Position numbers and translations under genes: made by a program
Origin: Bacteroidales bacterium
Lineage (GTDB): Bacteria; Bacteroidota; Bacteroidia; Bacteroidales; UBA932
Direction of reading: 5' to 3'
Assembly: GCA_017555925.1 (NCBI GenBank)
Contig: JAFZFL010000161.1
Coordinates: 1 to 5,455, forward strand
Length of the DNA: 5,455 nt
The notes under the pieces: generated by a model
Databases searched by the model: none
What the model was told of the DNA's origin: nothing
The model's input: only the letters and a program-made list of their open reading frames with translations
Shown: positions 1 to 5,455 of the stretch, piece by piece
Layout of the letters: each line of letters opens with the position of its first letter
Numbering within the stretch: position 1 is the stretch's first letter

Positions 1-730
1 AAATTTTTTGATTGATTTAGGAAATACCAATTGTAAAGTGGCATTTGAAGAAGAGGGTATTCTTCATGAGATACATAGAAGTACTCAAGATGAAGATATC
101 CCGTCTTTTATTTTTTCACATCTTGAGAATAGGGATGTGAATGTTATTGTCTTTTCAAATGTAAGAGATGATAATCCTGAATTAAACAGAGCTTTAGAGG
201 AAAGATGTAACCGTTTTGTACTTCTTGATTCTACAACAGAGTTGCCGGTAGACCTCAATTACCAGTTTCCTGCAAAAGGGCTTGGAGCAGATAGAATAGC
301 AGGAGCTCTGGCTGTAGCAACTATGTTTCCGGGTAAAGAGTGTATAAAATTTGATTTTGGAACAGCACTTACGGTAGATTTTATCAATAGAGAAGGCACT
401 TTAATGGGTGGAAACATTTCGTTGGGTCTAACAAGCAGATTTAGAGCACTTAACACTTTTACAAAAAGACTTCCGCTAATAAAACCAGAAGAGGAGTTTC
501 CAACAGTAGGTGTAAATACAGCCACAGCAATGACAGCTGGTGTGGTTTTAGGTCTGATTTTTGAAGTGGAGGGTTATATTAAAAATAATCCTGAATCTAC
601 AATAGTTTTTACTGGGGGAGATGCATTTTATTTTGCAGAAAAAATGAAAAGTGCCATCTTTGTTGCCCCTAATTTGGTATTGTTAGGTTTAGCCCAAATT
701 GCAAATTATTATGCAGAGAAGCAGAATTAA
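1..730 (+). CDS. coaX: Type III pantothenate kinase (CoaX), 5' end cut by window edge
   Basis: This cytoplasmic enzyme phosphorylates pantothenate with ATP, the first step of coenzyme A synthesis. Coding is open to the left edge: codons for Asn-Phe precede the TTG at 8, and family members usually begin Met-x-x-Leu-Ile-Asp-x-Gly-Asn-Thr, so the true start probably lies only a few bases outside the window and the TTG at 8 is an internal Leu. Numbering from that codon, the ASKHA-fold motifs appear in order: DLGNT (3-7, phosphate binding), GADR (93-96), DFGTA (116-120), GG-x-I-x-x-G-L (134-141), an NTATAM segment (170-175) and TGGD (202-205). The three acidic residues expected of the family are present (Asp3, Asp95, Asp116). 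Length, about 243 residues, is normal. One oddity is Leu139 where a Pro is usual in the GG-x-I-x-P-G motif. From family knowledge, type III enzymes need a monovalent cation and are not feedback-inhibited by CoA. The stop lies inside the next gene. Confidence 0.95.
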   Translation, partial: NFLIDLGNTNCKVAFEEEGILHEIHRSTQDEDIPSFIFSHLENRDVNVIVFSNVRDDNPELNRALEERCNRFVLLDSTTELPVDLNYQFPAKGLGADRIAGALAVATMFPGKECIKFDFGTALTVDFINREGTLMGGNISLGLTSRFRALNTFTKRLPLIKPEEEFPTVGVNTATAMTAGVVLGLIFEVEGYIKNNPESTIVFTGGDAFYFAEKMKSAIFVAPNLVLLGLAQIANYYAEKQN

Positions 731-2021
731 AGGTTTATATCTTGTATTGTCGTTATTATTTGCCCTGTCGGGAGTAGCCAAAGCCCAAACAACAGATGCT
801 TTGGGTACTTTCACTCCATATTCATTATATGGAATTGGTGAAATTGTCAAGCAGGGTACTGCGATAAACAGAGGAATGGGTGGAATAGGTGTAGGTGTAA
901 GGGATAACCGCTACATAAATTATACAAATCCGGCATCTATAACCCAAAGGGACACTCTCTCTTTTATGCTTGATTTTGGTATTGCGCAAAAAAATTTCTA
1001 CAATTCAGACGGCAAGTCAAAATCTGCGTACAACACTTTCAACATGCACAATATTGTGCTGACTGCCCCTATATACAAAAAATCGGCACTTATTGTTGGT
1101 ATTACTCCATATAGCGATGTGGGATATAAGTTTGAGTCTACAGAAAATGATAAGGAGCTTGTATCTCAGTATGGTGACATCAAATATCAGAAATATGGAA
1201 CCGGAAGCATCAGTCAGTTCTTCCTTGGAGCTTCAATGAATTTCTTCAAACACTTCTCTTTAGGAGCTGAGTATATATACTATTTTGGCGCAATTGACAG
1301 ATATAGCAATGTTCTTTTCAATTCGGCAAGCGGCTCAATGAGAACTTTGAATACCGGATGGGATTATGCTCTGGGTGCCTCATCAGGAAGAGTGGGATTA
1401 CAATATTTCGGTAATCTTAATAAAGAGAAGGGGGTAGATCTTACAATTGGAGCAACCTATAGGATGGCAACAAAACTTAAAGGAGATTTCAACAGATTTG
1501 CCTATGCCTATGATGATGCCATAACAGATACTATAACAAACACCCTGTCTGAAAATGCCAAAATAGAGATTCCTTATGAAATATCTGCCGGATTCTCTGT
1601 AAGAAAGAGAGACAAATGGATGTTTGGTTTTGATTACATGAGACAAGATTGGTCAAAGTCATCATTTGAGGGGGCTGATGGTGTGAAGTTCCAACCGTCG
1701 CTGGCATCATATTACAAGGCCGGTTTGGAGTTTACTCCAAATAAATACGATATAAGATACTATATGAAAAGGGTTACATACAGGGTTGGTGCCTACTATG
1801 AGCAGTCCTATGTGACTTTAGGTTCATATCAGATAAATGCGGCAGGAATTACATTTGGAATGTCACTGCCAATATTCAGATTCTACAATGCAGTTAATAT
1901 TGCGGTTGATATGGGTCAGAGGGGAAGTGTCAAAAATAATCTGGTAAGGGAAAGATATGTGCAGTTTATGGTTAATATAAGCCTGCATGACATATGGTTT
2001 GTAAAACATCAATATCAATAG
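711..2021 (+). CDS. Outer-membrane beta-barrel protein, FadL/OmpP1-like
   Basis: A predicted 436-residue outer-membrane protein. I chose the ATG at 711 over an in-frame TTG at 699: it gives a clean signal peptide with a basic start (RSRIK), a hydrophobic core and an Ala-Lys-Ala cleavage site before Gln26. The gene therefore overlaps the end of coaX by 20 bases in another frame. Early in the mature protein a GMGGIGVGVRDN stretch (55-66) is followed by YTNPAS (71-76), the Gly-rich plus NPA-type signature common in FadL/OmpP1/TodX-like barrels. The rest alternates polar and aromatic/hydrophobic residues in strand-length units and ends in a strand with a penultimate aromatic pair (WF at 429-430) and a short basic/aromatic tail, a common ending for Bacteroidota outer-membrane proteins. 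FadL relatives import hydrophobic substrates, but the substrate here cannot be read from sequence and a structural or assembly role is equally possible. No lipobox is seen. Confidence 0.82.
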   Translation: MQRSRIKGLYLVLSLLFALSGVAKAQTTDALGTFTPYSLYGIGEIVKQGTAINRGMGGIGVGVRDNRYINYTNPASITQRDTLSFMLDFGIAQKNFYNSDGKSKSAYNTFNMHNIVLTAPIYKKSALIVGITPYSDVGYKFESTENDKELVSQYGDIKYQKYGTGSISQFFLGASMNFFKHFSLGAEYIYYFGAIDRYSNVLFNSASGSMRTLNTGWDYALGASSGRVGLQYFGNLNKEKGVDLTIGATYRMATKLKGDFNRFAYAYDDAITDTITNTLSENAKIEIPYEISAGFSVRKRDKWMFGFDYMRQDWSKSSFEGADGVKFQPSLASYYKAGLEFTPNKYDIRYYMKRVTYRVGAYYEQSYVTLGSYQINAAGITFGMSLPIFRFYNAVNIAVDMGQRGSVKNNLVRERYVQFMVNISLHDIWFVKHQYQ

Positions 2022-2053
2022 AATAATTAAAACTTAAATATTTGACATTTATT

Positions 2054-3370
2054 ATGAAAACATTACGTACTTTATTGGTAGTGGCAGTTGCTTTGGTAAT
2101 GGGAGCTTCAAGTGCTATGGCACAGGGTAAGTTTGGTCCCGACAGTGCAAACTGTGTAAACTCAATGAACTTTTACAGAGATTTCCTAAAACAGGGAGAT
2201 ATTAAGGAGGCTGCTCCAGAGTGGAGAAAGGCTTTCAAGAGTTGTCCTCCAAAGGCAAGCCAGAATATCTATCTTCATGGTGCTCAAATTTACAGAAGTC
2301 TTATTAATAAGGCCAGTGCCGATACAAAGCAGGGTTTGATTGATACATTGATGATGATTTATGACAGAAGAGCAGAGTTGTATCCAAAATCTTGGCTTAA
2401 AGCTAAACAGAACAAAGTTTTGGATATGGCAAATTATTTTGCAGCAGATGACAAGAGTGTATTTGACGAGACTGCAGAGGTTATCAAAAGAGCTGGTGAA
2501 GAGTTGAATCCTGATTTGTTGGTTTTGCAAATGAACCGTGCAAAAGCAATGTACGAATCGCAGAAAATCTCTGCTGAGGATGTGTTGAACACTTATTCAG
2601 AGTTGTCGCCAATGGTAGATGCTATTGTTAAGGCAGATCCTTCTGATAACAATAAAATCAGACAAGCTACTTTTGAGAATGCATTCATTTTGAGTGGTGT
2701 TGCAAATTGTGATAATCTTATCTCAGTATTTACTCCACGTTTCGATGCAAACCCAACAGATTTGGCTATGGTTAAGAATATTGCAAAACTATTGTCAGAT
2801 AACGACTGTCTAAGTTCAGAGTTGTTCTTGAAATCTGTAATGGCTATGCATGAGTTGGAGCCTTCATTTAACTCAGCTCGTCTTCTTTACAGACTATATT
2901 CAAGCAAGGATCAGAACCAGGAGGCTTTGAAATATCTTCAAGAGGCTATTGACAGTCCGGAGTCAGATGATATGGATGATGCTGCAATGTTGTTTGAGAT
3001 GGCTACATTCCAGTTCAAGAAGATGAACCAATATGGTCAGGCTGTTGCTACAGCTAAAGCTGCATTGGAGAAAGATGCTTCACTTGCTGGTAAAGCAAAC
3101 TTGTTGATTGGTACAATCTGGTATCAGGTTAAATGTTCTGGTAATGAGATTGAGCAGAGAGCTAAATTCTGGGTAGCTACTGATTATTTGCAGAAAGCTA
3201 AAAATGCTGATGCTGCTTTGGCTGCAGATGCAGATGAGATGCTTCGTAACTGCCGTGTATACTATCCTACAGTAGAGGATGCATTTATGTACGATCTACA
3301 AGATGGTAACTCATTCACTGTTTCTTGTGGTGGAATGAGCGCAACAACTACAGTTAGAACTACAAAATAG
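2054..3370 (+). CDS. Exported tetratricopeptide-repeat protein
   Basis: A 438-residue protein with a Sec signal peptide (basic start, hydrophobic residues about 7-20, cleavage after Ala-Met-Ala before Gln24). The ATG at 2054 is preferred over an in-frame TTG at 2042 because it starts directly at the signal peptide. The mature part is mostly helical with TPR-like units at about 37-65, 274-302 and 309-344, and a further helical pair at about 346-398. It ends in a non-helical, Thr-rich tail after YYPT (403-406) that contains FTVSCGG (421-427). There are seven cysteines (34, 64, 219, 252, 361, 400, 425) and no lipobox, so it is probably soluble in the periplasm. Leucine codons are mostly TTG with no CTG or CTC that I could find, and alanine is mostly GCT, unlike the neighbours, which suggests high expression. 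The function is unknown; TPRs imply protein-protein contact, and the neighbours suggest envelope assembly. It resembles a conserved but uncharacterised Bacteroidales family. Confidence 0.85.
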   Translation: MKTLRTLLVVAVALVMGASSAMAQGKFGPDSANCVNSMNFYRDFLKQGDIKEAAPEWRKAFKSCPPKASQNIYLHGAQIYRSLINKASADTKQGLIDTLMMIYDRRAELYPKSWLKAKQNKVLDMANYFAADDKSVFDETAEVIKRAGEELNPDLLVLQMNRAKAMYESQKISAEDVLNTYSELSPMVDAIVKADPSDNNKIRQATFENAFILSGVANCDNLISVFTPRFDANPTDLAMVKNIAKLLSDNDCLSSELFLKSVMAMHELEPSFNSARLLYRLYSSKDQNQEALKYLQEAIDSPESDDMDDAAMLFEMATFQFKKMNQYGQAVATAKAALEKDASLAGKANLLIGTIWYQVKCSGNEIEQRAKFWVATDYLQKAKNADAALAADADEMLRNCRVYYPTVEDAFMYDLQDGNSFTVSCGGMSATTTVRTTK

Positions 3371-3371
3371 T

Positions 3372-4055
3372 ATGTTTAGGTTTTATCCTAACATAAAAAA
3401 CATAGCATTGGTAGTAATTGTATTTGCAATTACTACCATTGTTGTATCTTGTGCCGGCAAAACGGAGATGGGTGAGTCTGTGGATATAAATGTAATTCCT
3501 CGCCAGACGGTCAATGATATGTGTGCAGTACAAACGAATAATGGAATGTTGCAGATGAGGATGGAAGCAAAACTTATGCAGCGTTTTCAGAATGATTCAA
3601 CCAGAATTTCTTATGAATTGTTTCCGGAAGGTTTTGATGTGTATGCGTACAATAGTGAAGGACTGCTTGAAACTCATATCCACTCCGAAGTTGCCAAACA
3701 TACAACAACAAAGTTTGATGAGAAATGGGAGGCTTATGGCAATGTTGTCATAAAAAACTTTGTTAAAGGTGAGCGGATGGAGACCGATACTCTCTACTGG
3801 GATAGAGAAACAAAGCGTATTTTTACTCATAGATTGGTAAAAATGTACTCTCCTCAAGGCTTTATGCAGGGGTATGGAATGTACAGCGATGAAATGGCAA
3901 GAAATGCCCAAATAATGAAACCGTTTGACAGTTACGGTATAATCAGCAATGATTCTACATCTGTACCTTATATAGATACCGTGAATTTTATTGGTCCTCA
4001 ACGCAGGGCTGAGTCTGTGCGTAACAGATTACTCATAAAGGATAAAGAGCAGTAA
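3372..4055 (+). CDS. lptC: LptC-family LPS export protein, lipoprotein form
   Basis: A 227-residue member of the LptC/YrbK family, which receives lipopolysaccharide from the LptBFG transporter at the inner membrane and passes it to the periplasmic LptA-type bridge. The N-terminus (residues 10-26) is hydrophobic and ends Val-Val-Ser-Cys27, a fair lipobox, so this is predicted to be a lipid-anchored protein, whereas the enterobacterial protein keeps an uncleaved membrane helix. The beta-jellyroll region runs from about 42 to 192 and includes MEAKLMQRF (64-72), the FPEGFDVYAY strand (84-93), a WEAYGNVVIKN strand (119-129), METDTLYWD (136-144) and a late GYGMYSDE strand (167-174); this register matches LptC-related proteins in Bacteroidota. 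The start is one base after the TPR gene stop, and the TAA stop overlaps the next ATG (TAATG), so translational coupling on both sides is likely. A strong hairpin sits in the signal-peptide codons. No lptA or lptB lies in the window. Confidence 0.88.
   Translation: MFRFYPNIKNIALVVIVFAITTIVVSCAGKTEMGESVDINVIPRQTVNDMCAVQTNNGMLQMRMEAKLMQRFQNDSTRISYELFPEGFDVYAYNSEGLLETHIHSEVAKHTTTKFDEKWEAYGNVVIKNFVKGERMETDTLYWDRETKRIFTHRLVKMYSPQGFMQGYGMYSDEMARNAQIMKPFDSYGIISNDSTSVPYIDTVNFIGPQRRAESVRNRLLIKDKEQ
3409..3438 (+). other. 12-bp perfect inverted repeat at the start of lptC
   Basis: TGGTAGTAATTG (3409-3420) and CAATTACTACCA (3427-3438) are exact reverse complements separated by the six bases TATTTG. Outside a single T-T mismatch, two further pairs can form (A-T, C-G). 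In RNA this would be a stem-loop starting 37 bases after the A of the lptC start codon, inside the codons of the hydrophobic signal segment. It could hinder early elongation, protect the upstream TPR message from 3' decay, or act as a weak attenuator, since the sequence after it is U-rich but interrupted by G. Its presence is directly visible; any role is inference. Confidence 0.6.
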
Positions 4056-5320
4056 TGGCAGATTTTATAATTACATTTATAGCACTTGTGTTTTCTGCAA
4101 TTTTCTCGGCGTATGAAATTGCTTTCCTTTCTTGCAACAAATTGAAGGTGGAACTTGACAGGAAGCAAGGAAAACATTATGCTTTGGCTATGGCCAGGTT
4201 TATGGAAAAACCGGAAGACCTTATATCCAGTCTCCTGATGGGAAACAATGTGGCTCTTGTTATTTATGGTATAGCTATAGCAAATATTCTCGATCCACTG
4301 ATTGAAAAATATCTTACCCAGAGTTTGGGAGGAATTCTTGTTATTGAGACTATAGTGGCAACACTTATTGTACTTATAACGGCTGAGTTTCTGCCTAAAG
4401 CGTTGAGCAGACTCAATCCGAATGGCGTATTCTCTTCCATGTATTGGGTAATTCTCTTCTTCTATTGGCTCTTCTATCCTCTTACAGCATTAACCAAGTC
4501 TCTCTCAATGAGTATAATGAAGCTGCTCGGATTCAAGGATGTTTCCAAAGTCAACAGAGCTTTGTTCGATAAAAGTGATCTCATTCATCTTTCAAATGAA
4601 GTGAGCATTTCTCAAGAGGATGAAAATGAGCATAGCAGTGAGATGATGATCTTTCAGAATGCTCTCAACTTTTCAAGTGTAAAACTGAAAGAGTGCATGG
4701 TCCCCCGTACAGAGATTGAGGCCATTGAAATATCTGATTCCATTGAAGATCTGCTCAAATTGTTTATAGAGTCGGGTTATTCGAGAATTATGGTTTATAG
4801 GGATAATATCGACAATATTATCGGATATGTCCACTCAAAAGATTTGTTCAAGCAGCAAAATGCTACAGTTGAAGATCTGTTGCGCCCAATCAACTATTTC
4901 TCTGAGCAGATGAGTGCGCAGACTCTGCTTGCCTTTCTCACAAAAAATAGAAAATCTGTAGTTGTAGTTAAGGATGAGTATGGTGGAACCGCCGGTATTG
5001 TCACTCTTGAAGACATTATAGAAGAGATTTTTGGGGATATTAGTGATGAGTTGGATAAGGAGGAGTTTATTGAAAAAAGAGTGTCGGGAAATGAATTTGT
5101 CTTCTCTGCAAGGTTGGAGGTTAAGGAGTTAAACAAGAAGTATGATTTGGAACTGCCGGAGAATGATGAATATGAAACACTTGCAGGGCTTATAGTATAT
5201 TTTAACGAGAGTATTCCAAAAGAGAAGGAGATTTTGCAGTTTGGAGGATTTTCCTTTACCATTCTCAAAACTACAAAGAACAGGATAGAGACTGTAAGTT
5301 TAAAAATCCTTAAAAATTAA
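4055..5320 (+). CDS. CNNM/CBS/CorC-domain membrane protein (hemolysin C/GldE-like)
   Basis: A 421-residue inner-membrane protein of the CNNM-CorC superfamily, often labelled hemolysin and in characterised members linked to magnesium or cobalt transport. The CNNM (DUF21) region covers about 1-180, with hydrophobic segments near 4-26, 58-78, 93-115 and 126-148. It carries FSAYEIAFLS (17-26), GNN (63-65) and an AEFLPK motif (110-115), the usual form being GExxPK. A linker with SSEMMIFQNAL leads to MVPRTEI (215-221), which opens a CBS pair (about 215-330); the first CBS holds YSRIMVY (242-248) and KDLF (262-265), and the second has DEYGG (307-311) and VTLEDIIEEIFGDI (316-329). A CorC/HlyC transporter-associated domain occupies about 340-418. 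Length and domain order are complete. The ATG overlaps the lptC stop by one base, so coupled translation is likely. In gliding Bacteroidota a paralogue is GldE, but I see no gliding genes here, so I leave the symbol blank. The true ion is not shown. Confidence 0.9.
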   Translation: MADFIITFIALVFSAIFSAYEIAFLSCNKLKVELDRKQGKHYALAMARFMEKPEDLISSLLMGNNVALVIYGIAIANILDPLIEKYLTQSLGGILVIETIVATLIVLITAEFLPKALSRLNPNGVFSSMYWVILFFYWLFYPLTALTKSLSMSIMKLLGFKDVSKVNRALFDKSDLIHLSNEVSISQEDENEHSSEMMIFQNALNFSSVKLKECMVPRTEIEAIEISDSIEDLLKLFIESGYSRIMVYRDNIDNIIGYVHSKDLFKQQNATVEDLLRPINYFSEQMSAQTLLAFLTKNRKSVVVVKDEYGGTAGIVTLEDIIEEIFGDISDELDKEEFIEKRVSGNEFVFSARLEVKELNKKYDLELPENDEYETLAGLIVYFNESIPKEKEILQFGGFSFTILKTTKNRIETVSLKILKN

Positions 5321-5323
5321 GGA
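5307..5323 (+). other. Short hairpin across the corC-family stop codon
   Basis: TCCTTAA (5307-5313) and TTAAGGA (5317-5323) form a perfect 7-bp stem with an AAA loop, and the TAA stop (5318-5320) lies in the right arm. The stem is AT-rich and is followed by GATAATATAAG and no run of T, so it does not qualify as a good intrinsic terminator. It could be a weak 3' boundary for the operon message, or chance in AT-rich DNA. Confidence 0.3.
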
Positions 5324-5343
5324 GATAATATAAGAAAAATTAC

Positions 5344-5351
5344 TATCTTCG
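5344..5351 (+). promoter_or_regulatory. Possible Bacteroidota -7 promoter element before the isomerase gene
   Basis: TATCTTCG matches the primary sigma factor -7 consensus of Bacteroidota (TAnnTTTG) at all but one of the fixed positions. It lies in the 78-base gap between the corC-family gene and the next gene, the longest non-coding stretch in the window. A start of transcription near 5357 would leave a leader of about 40 bases before the ATG at 5399, which is reasonable. I do not see a convincing -33 TTG at the usual distance, which lowers confidence. Readthrough from the upstream operon is also possible, since there is no clear terminator. Confidence 0.4.
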
Positions 5352-5398
5352 CGCTTCTAACCAAAAAAAATGGAAAAAATTATTAAAAAGTTATAAAA

Positions 5399-5455
5399 AT
5401 GGCAGCTTTAGAGAAGATACGCGTAAAAATGGGAGCATTTATCACTGTGATAATT
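5399..5455 (+). CDS. Peptidyl-prolyl cis-trans isomerase, PpiD/SurA type, N-terminus only
   Basis: Only 19 codons are present: MAALEKIRVKMGAFITVII, still open at the right edge. The pattern Met-Ala-x-Leu-x-Lys-Ile-Arg followed after a few residues by a hydrophobic helix is the typical beginning of the Bacteroidota PpiD-like proteins, which have a single N-terminal membrane anchor, a SurA-like chaperone domain and parvulin domains in the periplasm, and help newly exported proteins fold. Position directly after the CNNM/CorC gene fits the gene order I know from Bacteroidales. The ATG is preceded by an A-rich stretch (TTATAAAA), the usual initiation context in this phylum. The catalytic domains lie outside the window, so the call rests on the short N-terminus and the context. 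Confidence 0.7.
   Translation, partial: MAALEKIRVKMGAFITVII

Noticed and set aside
2022..2053. AATATTTG at 2037-2044 as a promoter -7 element for the TPR gene
   Set aside because: It lacks the first T of TAnnTTTG, has no TTG at a suitable upstream distance, and would start transcription only a few bases before the ATG at 2054. A promoter for this gene may instead lie within the end of the barrel gene, where I could not find a clear match.
3409..3438. Hairpin as the mark of an inserted repeat or a mobile-element end
   Set aside because: There is only one copy in the window, no flanking target duplication, and the reading frame through it gives a normal lipoprotein signal segment.
4894..5268. 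Minus-strand open frame of 124 codons, and similar ones at 259-525, 1398-1646, 2186-2530 and 3597-4001
   Set aside because: Each lies wholly inside a well-supported + strand gene, shows low-complexity or unconvincing protein sequence, and has no recognisable motif.
5307..5323. Intrinsic terminator after the CNNM/CorC gene
   Set aside because: The 7-bp stem is AT-rich and is not followed by a T-run, so I list it only as a hairpin.
5319..5324. AAGGAG as a Shine-Dalgarno site
   Set aside because: No start codon follows within a usable distance; the nearest ATG is at 5370, and strong Shine-Dalgarno use is not typical of this phylum.
1..5455. A defence, phage, secretion or biosynthetic system
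   Set aside because: All six genes match housekeeping CoA or envelope families, composition looks even apart from the TPR codon bias, and no integrase, transposase, repeat array or toxin-like gene is present.

Overview
The window looks like an AT-rich chromosomal segment from a member of the Bacteroidota, most likely order Bacteroidales. The grounds are the protein types and their order, A-rich sequence before start codons instead of strong Shine-Dalgarno sites, a lipoprotein-type LptC, an exported TPR protein ending in a Cys-Gly-Gly tail, and a PpiD-like N-terminus of the form typical of this phylum. I cannot name the genus from sequence alone. I see no mobile element, CRISPR array, tRNA or rRNA, and nothing that marks recent transfer.

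All six genes lie on the + strand and are tightly packed. The order is coaX (type III pantothenate kinase, cut at the left edge, to 730), a FadL/OmpP1-like outer-membrane beta-barrel protein (711-2021, overlapping coaX by 20 bases), an exported TPR protein (2054-3370, after a 32-base gap), lptC (3372-4055, one base after the TPR stop), a CNNM/CBS/CorC membrane protein (4055-5320, sharing one base with the lptC stop), and, after a 78-base gap, the first 19 codons of a PpiD/SurA-type peptidyl-prolyl isomerase (5399 to the right edge). The spacing implies that coaX through corC is largely co-transcribed. The last gap holds a plausible Bacteroidota promoter, so the isomerase may have its own transcription start.

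Except for CoaX, which makes 4'-phosphopantothenate for coenzyme A, every product is predicted to be exported or in a membrane: a barrel in the outer membrane, a soluble periplasmic repeat protein, a lipoprotein of the LPS transport bridge, a magnesium/CBS protein in the inner membrane, and a membrane-anchored folding factor. The set reads as a housekeeping envelope-assembly operon with a CoA gene at its head, not as a dedicated new system. The items most worth a second look are a 12-bp perfect hairpin inside the start of lptC, a substituted motif residue in CoaX, the codon bias and seven cysteines of the TPR protein, and the leader of the isomerase gene.
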